Counted from the stretch's first letter, positions 8,433 through 18,289 are shown. The stretch is 45,845 nucleotides of DNA from an uncultured Granulosicoccaceae bacterium (GCA_938028465.1 CALJAA010000024.1:1-45845); one strand, 5' to 3'. The notes: a model not told the origin generated them from the sequence alone. Numbers and translations are program-made.

Positions 8433-11400
8433 TCACATACTGCGCCGGTATTGACCACCTACGGCAAACAGCTCATCGGTTAACTGGCCAAGAGAGCAGG
8501 TTTCGGCAGCATCAATTAGGGCTGCAAACACATTGTCGCCATTGATGGCAGCTTGCCGCACGCGCTGCAGCGCAGCGGGCGCCTCAGCCTGATGGCGTTG
8601 CTGGAAATCAGCCAATCGATCAATCTGGTCTTGTTTTTCGGCATCGTTGGAGCGAGCCAGCTCAATGGTTGGCGGCTCTTCAGGTGTTTCTGGCAAGAAT
8701 GTGTTGACGCCAATGATCGGTAGCGAGCCATCATGCTTGCGATGCTCGTACAACATCGATTCATCTTGAATTTTGCCGCGTTGATAACCGGTCTCCATAG
8801 CGCCCAATACACCGCCACGTTCGGCAATCCGTTCGAACTCCTGCAGTACGGCTTCTTCTACGAGATCCGTTAACTCGTCGATCACGAAGCTACCTTGGTT
8901 GGGGTTTTCGTTTTTGGCTAAGCCCCACTCTCGATTAATAACTAGCTGTATCGCCACCGCTCGACGTACTGATTCATCAGTGGGTGTGGTGATCGCTTCA
9001 TCATAGGCATTGGTGTGCAACGAATTACAGTTGTCATAAACGGCTATCAGCGCTTGCAGAGTGGTGCGAATATCGTTGAACGCCATTTCTTGTGCGTGCA
9101 ATGACCGCCCGCTTGTTTGGATATGGTATTTGAGCTTTTGGCTACGCTCACTTGCACCGTAGCGCTCACGCATCGCTACTGCCCAGATGCGTCGCGCAAC
9201 CCTTCCCATCACCGTGTATTCAGGGTCCATACCGTTACTAAAGAAAAATGATAAATTAGGCGCGAAGTCATCAATATGCATACCGCGAGCTAGATAACTT
9301 TCGACGTAGGTAAAACCATTAGCCAAGGTAAAAGCTAACTGACTAATTGGATTAGCACCGGCCTCGGCTATGTGATAACCCGAAATCGATACCGAATAAA
9401 AATTACGGACCTCATTATCAATAAACCACTGCTGAATATCAGCCATCATTTTTAAGCTGAACTCAGTTGAAAAAATGCAGGTATTTTGACCTTGGTCTTC
9501 TTTTAAGATATCAGCTTGTACTGTGCCACGTACCTGCTTATAAGTACCGGCCTTCAGATCACTCAGTTCAGCAGCATCGGGGGCTCGCTTGTTTTCATCG
9601 GTAAAGGTTTCGATCTTTTGTCGCACCGCTGCAATAAAGTAAAACGCCAAGATGGTAGGCGCTGGGCCATTGATCGTCATGGAAACTGATGTTGCTGGGT
9701 CACACAGATCAAAGCCTGCATACAAGGCTTGCATATCTTCCACTGTTGCGATGGACACACCTGAGTTACCGACCTTGCCATAGATATCAGGGCGCACTGC
9801 TGGATCGTTGCCATACAACGTGACCGAATCAAATGCTGTAGACAATCGCTTTGCCGGCGCATGCGATGAGAGTTTTTTAAATCGTTTGTTGGTTCTGTGC
9901 GGGCCACCTTCGCCAGCGAACATACGGGTTGGGTCTTCACCTGCACGCTTAAATGGAAACACGCCAGCCGTAAACGGGAAATAACCCGGTAGGTTTTCAC
10001 GCATCAACCACGTAAGCAAATCACCGTTGTCCGAGTACTTTGGTAGCGACACCTTAGGGATGCGAGTACCCGACAGCGACTCACTACAGAGTGATTGCTC
10101 GCGGCTTACTCCTCGCGTTTCCGTGCTTATGGCGTCTTGTCGATATTGCTCAGCCAATGCAGGCCAGCTTTTTAATAGCTCATTTGATTCTGCCAACAAT
10201 GCCGTTTGTTTTTGTTCGAGCATTGCGCTTAACGCAGTAGGTGCATCAGATGCCGCACCGTGCCTATCGCTTTGCACCATATCGATTGAGGCTTGTAGTT
10301 GCTGGCATTGGCGCGCGATGCCCGCCTGTTGCTCTGCTAACAAGTGAAACTCCCGAATCGATTCACTAATCTCTGCCAAGTAGCGTTGCCGCTTGGCTGG
10401 GACGATACTCGTTTTAGACGTACTCGCACTCACGTTAACCTGCGGCAAATCACCCGCACCTACTTGCAAACCCTTTTCAACTAGCTGTGCTTTAACGGCT
10501 TGGTATAGAGCTGTAACGCCATCGTCATTGAACATTGAGGCTACCGTGCCGTATACCGGCATGGTGTCAGCTGATTCAGAAAACGCAGTACGATTGCGCT
10601 GCACTTGTTTGCGCACATCACGCAAAGCATCTTCGCCGCCCTTGCGTTCAAACTTATTTATGCATACCACATCGGCAAAATCGAGCATATCGATTTTCTC
10701 TAGTTGGCTGGCCGCACCAAACTCGGGGGTCATGACATACAACGACACATCACTGATAGACACAATGCCAGCATCGCCCTGCCCAATGCCGGGTGTTTCT
10801 ACAATAATTAAATCAACGCCGGCTGATCGGCACGCGGCAATCATTAGCGGTAACGACTCGGGCACTTCACCTTGCGCATCACGCGTGGCTAAGGAGCGCA
10901 TAAAAATACGCTCATGGTTGATGGCGTTCATACGGATACGATCACCAAGCAATGCTCCACCTGTTTTGCGACGTGATGGATCAATCGCTAACAACGCCAC
11001 CGACAAACCATCTGCTTGATCCAAGCGTAAGCGCCTGATCAACTCATCAGTAACCGAAGACTTACCCGCACCGCCAGTACCGGTGATGCCTAATACTGGC
11101 GCTTTGGCCTCACTTGCATTTTTTATTAAGCGTTGCGCCTCGGCATCAGTAATATGATCGTTTTCAATGCGGCTGAGTAGTTTTGCTAATGTGCCGTGTT
11201 GCTGATGATCAAACTCTTTGTGGGCACGCGGTTCAAGCGGCAAGGCTTCTTTAGGCGGCGATGACCAATGCTCCCGCGCTTTGTTGATCATGTGATCAAT
11301 CATGCCTTGCAAACCCATCGACTGCCCATCCTGAACAGAATAGATGTGCTCCACACCGTAGCCATGCAGTTGATCAATTTCGTCAGCAACGATAACTCCA

Positions 11401-11717
11401 CCACCACCACCGAACACACGAATATCATCAGCGCCACGCTCACGTAGCGAATCAATCATGTATTGGAAAAATTCAACATGACCACCTTGGTAACTACTAA
11501 TGGCAATACCGTGAGCATCTTCTTGTATTGCCGCATCAACGATTTCAGCAACGGAGCGGTTATGCCCAAGATGGATGACTTCAACACCCGCTGCTTGCAA
11601 CATGCGCCGCATAATATTAATGGATGCGTCATGGCCATCAAATAAACTGGCAGCGGTGACGAAGCGCAAGTGCTTGGGCTCTAGAGCGTTGGAAATACTG
11701 GCAGCCGGTCTGGACAT
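8433..11717 (-). CDS. icmF: Fused adenosylcobalamin-dependent isobutyryl-CoA mutase IcmF
   Basis: IcmF interconverts isobutyryl-CoA and n-butyryl-CoA with coenzyme B12 and carries its own G-protein chaperone. Order of domains: N-terminal B12 domain with the axial-ligand motif FDGHDAS (His29), MeaI-type GTPase with P-loop GTGGAGKSS (about 211-219), then the mutase barrel from about 560. Two substrate-pocket residues can be placed: Phe600 (MFAGEGG) and Gln744 (GQNTCIF). Gln744 aligns by eye with the carboxylate-binding Arg of methylmalonyl-CoA mutase; Phe/Gln is the isobutyryl-CoA pattern as I recall it. Full length is 1094 aa, as expected. The ATG at 11717 is preferred because GAGG lies five bases upstream; the GTG at 11723 sits within that ribosome binding site. 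It is divergent from liuR across a shared operator. Confidence 0.95.
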   Translation of the reverse strand: MSRPAASISNALEPKHLRFVTAASLFDGHDASINIMRRMLQAAGVEVIHLGHNRSVAEIVDAAIQEDAHGIAISSYQGGHVEFFQYMIDSLRERGADDIRVFGGGGGVIVADEIDQLHGYGVEHIYSVQDGQSMGLQGMIDHMINKAREHWSSPPKEALPLEPRAHKEFDHQQHGTLAKLLSRIENDHITDAEAQRLIKNASEAKAPVLGITGTGGAGKSSVTDELIRRLRLDQADGLSVALLAIDPSRRKTGGALLGDRIRMNAINHERIFMRSLATRDAQGEVPESLPLMIAACRSAGVDLIIVETPGIGQGDAGIVSISDVSLYVMTPEFGAASQLEKIDMLDFADVVCINKFERKGGEDALRDVRKQVQRNRTAFSESADTMPVYGTVASMFNDDGVTALYQAVKAQLVEKGLQVGAGDLPQVNVSASTSKTSIVPAKRQRYLAEISESIREFHLLAEQQAGIARQCQQLQASIDMVQSDRHGAASDAPTALSAMLEQKQTALLAESNELLKSWPALAEQYRQDAISTETRGVSREQSLCSESLSGTRIPKVSLPKYSDNGDLLTWLMRENLPGYFPFTAGVFPFKRAGEDPTRMFAGEGGPHRTNKRFKKLSSHAPAKRLSTAFDSVTLYGNDPAVRPDIYGKVGNSGVSIATVEDMQALYAGFDLCDPATSVSMTINGPAPTILAFYFIAAVRQKIETFTDENKRAPDAAELSDLKAGTYKQVRGTVQADILKEDQGQNTCIFSTEFSLKMMADIQQWFIDNEVRNFYSVSISGYHIAEAGANPISQLAFTLANGFTYVESYLARGMHIDDFAPNLSFFFSNGMDPEYTVMGRVARRIWAVAMRERYGASERSQKLKYHIQTSGRSLHAQEMAFNDIRTTLQALIAVYDNCNSLHTNAYDEAITTPTDESVRRAVAIQLVINREWGLAKNENPNQGSFVIDELTDLVEEAVLQEFERIAERGGVLGAMETGYQRGKIQDESMLYEHRKHDGSLPIIGVNTFLPETPEEPPTIELARSNDAEKQDQIDRLADFQQRHQAEAPAALQRVRQAAINGDNVFAALIDAAETCSLGQLTDELFAVGGQYRRSM

Positions 11718-11747
11718 AATCACCTCACAACAATTAACTCATTGTGC

Positions 11748-11769
11748 TTGACGTTTACGTTAACGTCAA
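11748..11769. promoter_or_regulatory. 22-bp dyad operator with back-to-back -35 boxes (icmF / liuR)
   Basis: Two perfect 8-bp arms, TTGACGTT and AACGTCAA, flank a 6-bp centre (TACGTT). Each arm supplies a TTGACG -35 box for one direction. Rightward: TTGACG, 18-bp gap, TATGCT at 11772-11777. Leftward: TTGACG, 17-bp gap, CACAAT at 11746-11741. A MerR-family dyad placed over the spacer is the expected binding site for the adjacent LiuR-type regulator, which would control both directions. Predicted transcription starts are near 11734 (icmF) and near 11784 (the liuR start codon itself). Confidence 0.75.
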
Positions 11770-11783
11770 CTTATGCTGGGTAG

Positions 11784-12197
11784 ATGAACCAATCAAATCA
11801 AGACATCAGCTACTCCATCGCCGAATTGGCGAAAGAGTTCGACATCACCACCCGCACTATTCGCTTTTACGAGGATAAGCACTTGCTAAAGCCTGCGCGC
11901 CGCGGCCAGCAACGCGTGTATTCGCGCGCCGACCGCACTCGGCTTAAATTAGTACTGCGTGGCAAACGCTTGGGCTGGCCTTTAGATGATATTCGCGAGA
12001 TGATCCACATGTACGATGCACCAGGTGGTGAAGAAAAACAATTGCGCGTCATGATCGACAAAATCAAAACAAGTCGCGAAACACTGTTGCGACAGCAAGA
12101 AGATATAACACTCGCTCTTAGCGAGTTTGATGACATACAACTGCGATGTGAAACTCAGCTGTCATCACTGCAAATATCGAATCTAACCGGCACCTAA
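11784..12197 (+). CDS. liuR: MerR-family transcriptional regulator, LiuR type
   Basis: A 137-aa MerR-family regulator: winged helix (YSIAELAKEFDITTRTIRFYEDKHLLKPAR, written here as the segment at residues 10-39), second helix region to about residue 75 with GKRLGWPLDDIREMI, then a long dimerisation coiled coil (about 85-125). No conserved metal-binding cysteine cluster is present, and the single late Cys argues against a metal sensor. LiuR proteins control leucine/isovalerate and related branched-chain acyl-CoA genes, which fits the thiolase, dehydrogenase and hydratase downstream and icmF upstream. The ribosome binding site is poor and the predicted transcript begins at the ATG, so it may be translated leaderless. 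Confidence 0.85.
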   Translation: MNQSNQDISYSIAELAKEFDITTRTIRFYEDKHLLKPARRGQQRVYSRADRTRLKLVLRGKRLGWPLDDIREMIHMYDAPGGEEKQLRVMIDKIKTSRETLLRQQEDITLALSEFDDIQLRCETQLSSLQISNLTGT

Positions 12198-12211
12198 ACA
12201 CGAGCATCCTT

Positions 12212-13408
12212 ATGACAGCAAACAACGCAGATCCAATCGTCATCGTCAATGGTTCACGAACACCGATGGGCGGATTCCAAGGAGTGTTATCAGATGTTGG
12301 CGCACCCGCGCTTGGTACACATAGCATTGTGGGTGCACTAGAAAAGTCAGGCGTCAAACCCGAAGACATAGACGAAGTGATAATGGGCTGCGTACTACCA
12401 GCAGGTTTAGGCCAAGCACCGGCGCGACAAGCATCGATTGGCGCCGGCATTCCTCTATCAACTCACTGCACCACCATCAATAAAATGTGTGGCTCTGGGA
12501 TGAAGGCTGTAATGCTAGCGCACGACTTACTCACTGCAGGCAGCGTTAACACCATGGTGGCAGGTGGTTTAGAAAGCATGAGCAACGCCCCTTACCTACT
12601 ACCCAAAGTACGTGATGGCTTACGCATGGGTCACGGCGAAGTAAAAGATCACATGTTTATCGATGGCCTTGAGGATGTGTTTGAGCCTGGCCGACTAATG
12701 GGTAGCTTTGCAGAGCAAACAGCCACGAAGTATCAATTTACTCGTGAGGCACAAGATGCCTTCGCCATTACCTCGTTAGAGCGTGCAAATAAAGCGATTA
12801 GTGACTGCACCTTTGCAAAAGAAATCACGCCAGTCACATTTAAGACTCGCAAGGGTGACGTGGTGGTATCAGCTGATGAGCAGCCACCGAAGGCAAACAT
12901 CGAACGCATCCCCACCCTGCGCCCCGCTTTTGAAAAAGACGGTACCGTCACAGCGGCCAACTCAAGCTCAATTTCAGATGGCGCAGCAGCCGTTGTGATG
13001 ATGCGTGAATCAGAAGCCGAAAAGCGCGGCCTTAAACCAGTAGCCCGAATTTTGGCGCACAGTAGCCATGCGCATGAGCCAGCCTGGTTCACTACAGCTC
13101 CCGTTAACGCAATGGAAAAACTACTGGCAAAGCTCGACAAAAAAGCAACCGACATTGATCTATACGAAATCAATGAGGCCTTCGCTGTGGTGACCATGGC
13201 TGCCATGCAGGATCTTGGGCTTGATCACGAAAAGGTAAACGTGCATGGCGGCGCCTGCGCGCTTGGCCACCCGGTGGGTGCGTCAGGCACTCGCATCATC
13301 ATCACCCTAATCAATGCGCTACAAAAATATGATCTTAAAACCGGCGTAGCATCACTTTGTATTGGCGGCGGTGAAGCCACAGCCGTTGCGATTGAGCGGA
13401 TCACATAA
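12212..13408 (+). CDS. Acetyl-CoA C-acetyltransferase (thiolase)
   Basis: A 398-aa degradative/biosynthetic thiolase that reversibly splits acetoacetyl-CoA into two acetyl-CoA. The nucleophilic Cys93 lies in [11 protein letters not shown], the catalytic His in [14 protein letters not shown], and the second catalytic Cys383 in [13 protein letters not shown]. Length and motifs match the AtoB/PhaA class. It starts 14 bp after liuR and its stop overlaps the next start by one base (TAATG), so it belongs to the liuR operon. In this context it would perform the last step of butyryl-CoA or leucine breakdown. Confidence 0.93.
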   Translation: MTANNADPIVIVNGSRTPMGGFQGVLSDVGAPALGTHSIVGALEKSGVKPEDIDEVIMGCVLPAGLGQAPARQASIGAGIPLSTHCTTINKMCGSGMKAVMLAHDLLTAGSVNTMVAGGLESMSNAPYLLPKVRDGLRMGHGEVKDHMFIDGLEDVFEPGRLMGSFAEQTATKYQFTREAQDAFAITSLERANKAISDCTFAKEITPVTFKTRKGDVVVSADEQPPKANIERIPTLRPAFEKDGTVTAANSSSISDGAAAVVMMRESEAEKRGLKPVARILAHSSHAHEPAWFTTAPVNAMEKLLAKLDKKATDIDLYEINEAFAVVTMAAMQDLGLDHEKVNVHGGACALGHPVGASGTRIIITLINALQKYDLKTGVASLCIGGGEATAVAIERIT

Positions 13409-14538
13409 TGCAGCTTAGCGATGAGCAGCAGTTAATACGTAATACGGCGCGTGAGTTTGCAGCCAATGAACTAGCACCAACAGCCGCTGCACGAGATGAA
13501 GCCGCAAGCTTCCCTGCCGATGCTATTAAACAGATGGGCGATCTTGGTTTATTGGGGATGCTCGTACCGGAAACTTACAACGGCGTAAACGCTGACCACG
13601 TAGCCTTTGCTTTAGCCTTAGAAGAAATCGCCGCAGGCGATGGGGCTTGCTCAACCATTATGAGCGTGCACAATTCGGTTGGCTGTGTGCCGATTTTAAA
13701 TTTTGGCAGTGATGCGCAAAAACAACGTTGGCTGCCTGATATGGCAACAGGCAAGCTACTTGGCGCATTTGCTTTAACAGAACCCGGCGCTGGTTCGGAT
13801 GCAAGTGCCATTACGACAAAAGCAGAAGCTACCCCCAATGGTTACCGCTTAAATGGCGTCAAGCAATTTATCACCTCAGGCAAAAACGCCGACGTGTGTA
13901 TTACGTTTGCGCGAACTAGCGAAGGCAAAAAAGGCATCTCGGCTTTCATCGTTGATACCAACACACCGGGTTATGTTGTTAGCCGCGTTGAACAGAAGCA
14001 CGGGCAGCGTAGCTCAGAAACCTGCCAGATTACATTCGATAATTTAGAACTATCAACAGACAACCTTCTAGGTGCAGAGGGCGATGGCTATCGCATCGCG
14101 CTTAACAACCTTGAAGGTGGGCGTATTGGTATTGGTGCACAGGCCGTGGGCATGGCAAAAGCTGCCTACAACCACGCGCTCGAATACGCCAAAACGCGTT
14201 CAGCTTTTGGCGCAACAATTATAAACCATCAGGCAATCGCTTTTAAGCTGGCAGATATGGTGACGCAAATTGAAGCTGCTCGATTGATGGTACTCAACGC
14301 AGCCCAGCTACGTGATGCCGGTAAGCCCTGCTTGATGGAGGCGTCGATGGCAAAACTATTTGCAAGCGAAATGGCTGAAAAGGTTTGTTCAGGCGCAATA
14401 CAAATTCACGGTGGCTACGGCTACTTAAGAGACTACCCCGTCGAACGTATCGCACGTGATGTGCGAGTATGCCAACTTTACGAAGGCACCTCTGAGATCC
14501 AACGCTTGGTGATCAGCCGCAACCTCGAGGCACAATAA
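13408..14538 (+). CDS. Acyl-CoA dehydrogenase, short-chain type
   Basis: A 376-aa FAD acyl-CoA dehydrogenase. Visible are the FAD/substrate motif [16 protein letters not shown], the middle beta domain and the C-terminal helical bundle with [20 protein letters not shown]. The catalytic base is Glu359 in [10 protein letters not shown], the position used by short- and medium-chain enzymes. Isovaleryl-CoA dehydrogenase uses a different site, so this is not a typical IVD. Butyryl-CoA or 2-methyl-branched acyl-CoA is the likely substrate, fitting the butyryl-CoA made by IcmF. It is coupled by TAATG overlaps at both ends (13408 and 14538). The electron acceptor would be ETF, not encoded here. Confidence 0.92.
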   Translation: MQLSDEQQLIRNTAREFAANELAPTAAARDEAASFPADAIKQMGDLGLLGMLVPETYNGVNADHVAFALALEEIAAGDGACSTIMSVHNSVGCVPILNFGSDAQKQRWLPDMATGKLLGAFALTEPGAGSDASAITTKAEATPNGYRLNGVKQFITSGKNADVCITFARTSEGKKGISAFIVDTNTPGYVVSRVEQKHGQRSSETCQITFDNLELSTDNLLGAEGDGYRIALNNLEGGRIGIGAQAVGMAKAAYNHALEYAKTRSAFGATIINHQAIAFKLADMVTQIEAARLMVLNAAQLRDAGKPCLMEASMAKLFASEMAEKVCSGAIQIHGGYGYLRDYPVERIARDVRVCQLYEGTSEIQRLVISRNLEAQ

Positions 14539-15152
14539 TGACAAACAAAATCGATTACTATTTTGACTTCTCATCCCCATACGGTTATTTGGGTAGTAAA
14601 CGCATAGAGACAATCGCCGGCAAACATAAGCTTGCGATCAATTGGCACCCAATATTATTGGGAGCTGTGTTTAAGGTGTCAGGCCAAGCCCCTTTAACCA
14701 CATTCCCTTTAAAAGGTGAATACGCCTTAATGGACTTTGAGCGATCCGCTAGGGAACATGGCATTCCCTACCAGGCGCCAAAAACGTTTCCAATTGCGGC
14801 AGTCGCTGCCAGCCGCGCCTATTATTGGATAAACGAAAATCCTGATACGGCTATCGCTGCCAAAGCAACCGACTTTGTACATGCAGTATTTGAAGCCTAT
14901 TATACTAAACAGCAAAATATTTCGAAGCCTGAGGTGTTAACGGCCATTGTTAATGCATTAGGCTTGGATTCCAATACGCTTGCCGAAGCGTTGGGGCAAC
15001 AGCCGGTTAAAGACAGATTAAAAAAGGCTGTTGACGATGCCATCGCTAGAGGCGTATTCGGCTCCCCCATGATGTACTACGGCGATGAGCCCTTTTGGGG
15101 TAGTGATCGAATAGATCAACTTGAAAACTGGATAGAGAAAGGCGGATGGTAA
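14538..15152 (+). CDS. 2-hydroxychromene-2-carboxylate isomerase / kappa-class GST-like protein
   Basis: A 204-aa thioredoxin-fold protein with a helical insertion, related to 2-hydroxychromene-2-carboxylate isomerase (NahD) and kappa-class glutathione transferases. The start IDYYFDFSSPYGYLG holds the family's Ser-Pro-Tyr active region in place of a CxxC. The end RGVFGSPMMYYGDEPFWGSDRI has the cis-proline motif followed by the usual FWGxDR. No naphthalene genes are present, so the name is by family only; such genes often accompany acyl-CoA operons with unknown role. The start overlaps the acyl-CoA dehydrogenase stop (TAATG) and the end overlaps the next gene by 7 bp. Confidence 0.88.
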   Translation: MTNKIDYYFDFSSPYGYLGSKRIETIAGKHKLAINWHPILLGAVFKVSGQAPLTTFPLKGEYALMDFERSAREHGIPYQAPKTFPIAAVAASRAYYWINENPDTAIAAKATDFVHAVFEAYYTKQQNISKPEVLTAIVNALGLDSNTLAEALGQQPVKDRLKKAVDDAIARGVFGSPMMYYGDEPFWGSDRIDQLENWIEKGGW

Positions 15153-15490
15153 ACCCAATAAAAGCACGCGAAGCAAAATCACGCAGCCTAGCTTGGCTCG
15201 GCTTGTTGTTGCAGGTGTTTGGCGTGATGTTCGGCATCACTGCCCTGATCGGCATGTTGATCAGCGCAACAAAGTTGAAAGAAACCGAAGGCTCGATATA
15301 CCACTCCCATCTAAAATGGCAGATCGTCACGTTCTGGCTTGGTGCCATTGCTGCTATTGGCAGTTACGTCATCTATTCCAAAACCGGGGCAACGTGGCCA
15401 ATGATCTTGGCCGGCATGTTTATCTTGTATCGCCTGCTCACGAGCTTTTTCATGCTAATCGAAAAACAAGCCATCAAGCGCTGGATATAA
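15146..15490 (+). CDS. Small hypothetical membrane protein in the liu operon
   Basis: A 114-aa protein I cannot assign. It has three likely membrane helices: about residues 16-41 (WLGLLLQVFGVMFGITALIG), 59-76 (WQIVTFWLGAIAAIGSYVIY) and 84-103. The first loop is polar and acidic (KLKETEGSIYHSH), and the C terminus is basic (KQAIKRW). The start overlaps the kappa-GST-like gene by 7 bp and the end is 6 bp before the hydratase gene, so it is co-transcribed with them. The overlaps argue that it is a real gene. Confidence 0.75.
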   Translation: MVNPIKAREAKSRSLAWLGLLLQVFGVMFGITALIGMLISATKLKETEGSIYHSHLKWQIVTFWLGAIAAIGSYVIYSKTGATWPMILAGMFILYRLLTSFFMLIEKQAIKRWI

Positions 15491-15496
15491 ATCGAC

Positions 15497-16285
15497 ATGA
15501 CCAATACGGATAAATGGCGGACCACCAGTGACAGCAAAGGCGTCTACACGCTTACCATCACGCGCGAAAAACAGCGTAACGCCCTTGATTTAGAGTTAAT
15601 CCTCGGCATTACTGATGCCGTGATCAATCTACCTAACGATTGCCGTGTGTTTGTGTTGGCATCGGTAGGCAATATTTTTTGTGCTGGTGCCGATATCAAT
15701 TGGATGAAAGATTCAGCTAAGTTATCGGCTGAACAAAACCAAGCTGACGCCCATGCCTTTGCCACCATGCTTAAAACACTGGATCAACTACCTCACCCAA
15801 CGATTGCACGTGTACAAGGCGCAGCACTAGGTGGCGGCGTAGGCATTATCAGTTGCTGCGATGTGGTCGTAGCCGCCGAGCAAGCTGTGTTTGCCTTATC
15901 AGAAGTGCGATTGGGTATCATCCCCGCCACAATCAGCCCTTATGTTATCGAAGCCATCGGCCCGCGCGCAGCACGCCGGTATTTTCAGAGCGCAGAAAAA
16001 TTTGATGCACAACGTGCTTACGATATTGGCTTGGTAAGTGAAGTATGCGAGCTGGATGCGCTAGACGATGCTGTTGAAAATATTACCAACGCCATGCTGC
16101 AGTGCGGGCCTTATGCGCAAGGCCAGGCAAAAAAGCTGGTACGTGATATTTCAACCCAAGGGCACAAACCTGAAGTGATTGAATCGCTAGGTGATCGGCT
16201 TGCGGCAATCCGCACCGGTGAAGAAGCACAAGAAGGGTTTAGTGCATTTTTGGATAAGCGTAAGCCTAGTTGGATAACTGATTAG
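15497..16285 (+). CDS. liuC: Enoyl-CoA hydratase, LiuC (methylglutaconyl-CoA hydratase) type
   Basis: A 262-aa crotonase-fold protein. The first oxyanion-hole segment is FCAGADINWMKDSA, the second AALGGGVGIISCCDVVVAA. One catalytic Glu is kept in ALSEVRLGIIPATISPYV; the first crotonase Glu is replaced by Gly (GGGVG), which is the pattern of LiuC-type 3-methylglutaconyl-CoA hydratases. The ATISPYV motif points the same way. It is the last gene of the liuR operon. In this context it could hydrate crotonyl-CoA as well as methylglutaconyl-CoA; the sequence cannot tell which dominates. Methylcrotonyl-CoA carboxylase and HMG-CoA lyase, the usual LiuC partners, are not in the window. Confidence 0.8.
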   Translation: MTNTDKWRTTSDSKGVYTLTITREKQRNALDLELILGITDAVINLPNDCRVFVLASVGNIFCAGADINWMKDSAKLSAEQNQADAHAFATMLKTLDQLPHPTIARVQGAALGGGVGIISCCDVVVAAEQAVFALSEVRLGIIPATISPYVIEAIGPRAARRYFQSAEKFDAQRAYDIGLVSEVCELDALDDAVENITNAMLQCGPYAQGQAKKLVRDISTQGHKPEVIESLGDRLAAIRTGEEAQEGFSAFLDKRKPSWITD

Positions 16286-16314
16286 CTAACAGCCTTTAGA
16301 TATAATACGATCGC

Positions 16315-16995
16315 TCACGACTTTCTAGCATCGCGCCTCTTACTCATAGACTCAGCAAACTCCTTCTCAGTACTCCTAATCAACGGCCTGTAAACATATC
16401 TCAATATCCAACCAGGCACCCACCTACCCCGCTCTTCCTTTGCCACTCGCGCACGTGGATGATCGAGAAATGCGTTCAAGCCACGCTTTAACTTAGGCAT
16501 GGTGGTGTAAAACTCGATTCGCTTTAAGTGCTTTAGGTTTTTGTATCCGTAATGCTCTGGCGCGACTAACCGCAATGGCGATCCATGTTCGATACTTAAA
16601 GGCTCATTGTTTAATGTATCGGCCAACAGCACACTTTCGTTTAAGCAATCTTCTAGTGGTAATGAAGTTTTGTAACCGTCTTGTGCGCAAAATACGGCAC
16701 CGGCTAGCTGGGTGTTTTCGTTGAGCCGTGGTTTTATATGATGATTAAAAAAATCCACAAGCTTAACGCCGCTCCAAACCGCGTCAGGGTAAGTCCATGT
16801 TGTGACGCAATGAAAGTCCGCTTGCAAGGTTGCTCGCGGTAAACCAGCATGCGCATCCTCTATTTCGATTGTAACACCACGATTTATTTCAATTACGATT
16901 GCAAGCGTATCAGTATTTTTAGGAAATCTATTAGCGTAAGCGGATAACCCAAAGCGTGGAAAACTATCTCTTATCTTCTGACCAGGAGGAATCAT
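16315..16995 (-). CDS. Molybdopterin-dependent oxidoreductase domain protein
   Basis: A 226-aa protein with a single sulfite-oxidase-type molybdopterin-binding domain. The key segment is ADFHCVTTWTYPDAVWSGV, whose Cys is the expected molybdenum ligand. PLSIEHGSPLRLVAPEHYGYKNLKHLKRIEF matches the domain's later signature (cited here as the block in the third quarter). No signal peptide, haem or dimerisation domain is seen, so it is a stand-alone cytosolic version; the substrate is unknown. The start chosen is the ATG at 16995, six bases after GGAG; an ATG four codons upstream (17007) has no ribosome binding site. It converges on liuC. Confidence 0.82.
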   Translation of the reverse strand: MIPPGQKIRDSFPRFGLSAYANRFPKNTDTLAIVIEINRGVTIEIEDAHAGLPRATLQADFHCVTTWTYPDAVWSGVKLVDFFNHHIKPRLNENTQLAGAVFCAQDGYKTSLPLEDCLNESVLLADTLNNEPLSIEHGSPLRLVAPEHYGYKNLKHLKRIEFYTTMPKLKRGLNAFLDHPRARVAKEERGRWVPGWILRYVYRPLIRSTEKEFAESMSKRRDARKS

Positions 16996-17088
16996 TTCAA
17001 TCTCCATTAACGACGGCGGATAGCCTTATTCGCTTTCAATAACTTATAGTATCCTAACTTAAGCCAGACAATTCTAGGAGAGATGCCC

Positions 17089-17601
17089 ATGCCGATTTAC
17101 ATTGCTTTGCTAAGAGCCGTTAATGTTGGCGGCACCGGCAAACTACCTATGAGTGATTTAAAGGCAATGTGTGTCGATGCTGGATTTGAATCAGTTCAAA
17201 CCTATATAGCTAGCGGCAACGTTGTTTTCAAAAGCACAAAGAAGCCCGCAACAATCAAATCAAACCTAGAAGCAAGGCTAGAAGCTTATGCTGGAAAACC
17301 GGTTGGCGTTTTAATCCGCACCACGGCCGAGATGCAAGCAATCTTGACTAACAACCCCTACCCCAAAGCCAAACCAAATCAAATTACAGCTCTATTTTTA
17401 GACCGAAAACCTAAGCAAGCTGATATCGATGACGTGTCTGGTGCAAAAAATGAAGAGCTATCGTTAGGAAAAAAAGAGATATATGTGCACTACCCTGACG
17501 GTATGGGAGTGACGAAACTGAAGATACCGGCAGCTAAAGCAGGCACCACTAGAAACATGAACACCATTAGCAAACTGATTGATATTGCCAACAAGGTTTA
17601 A
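17089..17601 (+). CDS. DUF1697 family protein
   Basis: A 170-aa member of the DUF1697 family, function unknown. The start IYIALLRAVNVGGTGKLPMSDLK and the SVQTYIASGNVVF block are the family hallmarks, followed by an alpha/beta domain with a Lys-rich C-terminal half. AGGAG lies eight bases before the ATG at 17089 and only two before the ATG at 17083, so 17089 is the better start. It is a single gene, divergent from the molybdopterin protein and convergent with the flavodoxin-like gene. Confidence 0.85.
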   Translation: MPIYIALLRAVNVGGTGKLPMSDLKAMCVDAGFESVQTYIASGNVVFKSTKKPATIKSNLEARLEAYAGKPVGVLIRTTAEMQAILTNNPYPKAKPNQITALFLDRKPKQADIDDVSGAKNEELSLGKKEIYVHYPDGMGVTKLKIPAAKAGTTRNMNTISKLIDIANKV

Positions 17602-17639
17602 GCAATACGGTTTTAGTAAACAAGTTTGCGCTGCGCTGC

Positions 17640-18227
17640 TTAAACCACACCGCCACGCTTAAACTGCCCAGCAAGCTTTGCAACGCGGTTGCCTAAATAC
17701 TGAGCCAATTGCGCATCCTGATCATGGATTGTGCCATCAGGGCTATGCGCTATTACACCACCTTGGGCACCTAAGCGATTTGGCACACCAACATCACCGC
17801 CAGGTGAATCCACTCCCACCCATATCATGCCGTGCTGGCCAGCCAGCGTAGTTAGGTATTGAATAGTCGCGTGTTGATCGCCACTGTAGTTTGCGCCGAT
17901 GGTAAAACCCGCTGCAATCTTGTTCGCCCAAAGTTGGTCTTCCCATTGATCACTACTCGCGTCGGCAAAGGCTTTGAATTGAGCTGTGGGGCCGCCCATA
18001 AAGGTGGGAGTACCGAATATGATGGCATCGCATGCAGTGATTTGCTGCATCTGCTCACTATTAGGAAATCGGCCCGTGACGAGCTGATCGTTTTCTATTG
18101 GCATGTTGATGGCTCGGGCGCCATCAACACTGTTAACACCGATTACAACGCTCTGCGCTAAAGCTTGCGTTGTGCCAGTCACTGAGTGACTGACTACAGC
18201 AACTGTTATAGAAGTTGAGCTCGTCAT
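17640..18227 (-). CDS. Flavodoxin-fold NAD(P)H-dependent oxidoreductase (WrbA-like)
   Basis: A 195-aa flavodoxin-like protein related to WrbA and NADPH-dependent FMN reductases. The phosphate-binding loop is SHSVTGTTQALA (about 13-24), the FMN-ring loop is GTPTFMGGPTAQFKAFADAS, and the second FMN contact is in the VDSPGGDVGVPNRLGAQGG region, where WrbA proteins have their substrate loop. There is no signal peptide. It probably reduces quinones or azo-type compounds with FMN, but the substrate is not readable. It starts at ATG 18227 and is transcribed alone. Confidence 0.82.
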   Translation of the reverse strand: MTSSTSITVAVVSHSVTGTTQALAQSVVIGVNSVDGARAINMPIENDQLVTGRFPNSEQMQQITACDAIIFGTPTFMGGPTAQFKAFADASSDQWEDQLWANKIAAGFTIGANYSGDQHATIQYLTTLAGQHGMIWVGVDSPGGDVGVPNRLGAQGGVIAHSPDGTIHDQDAQLAQYLGNRVAKLAGQFKRGGVV

Positions 18228-18289
18228 GCACTAAGCCTACACCATTAGTGCGCAAATATTGTGTGCCAAACAATCTGGCAACTAGTTAC

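Noticed and set aside
8433..11717. Methylmalonyl-CoA mutase
   Set aside because: The protein has the B12 domain, GTPase and mutase order of IcmF, and Gln744 replaces the carboxylate-binding Arg.
13408..14538. Isovaleryl-CoA dehydrogenase (liuA)
   Set aside because: The catalytic Glu sits in [10 protein letters not shown], the short/medium-chain position, not the isovaleryl-CoA dehydrogenase position.
16298..16312. A TATAAT-like -10 box (gatataat) near 16300
   Set aside because: It lies between two convergent stop codons with no downstream gene and no -35 box.
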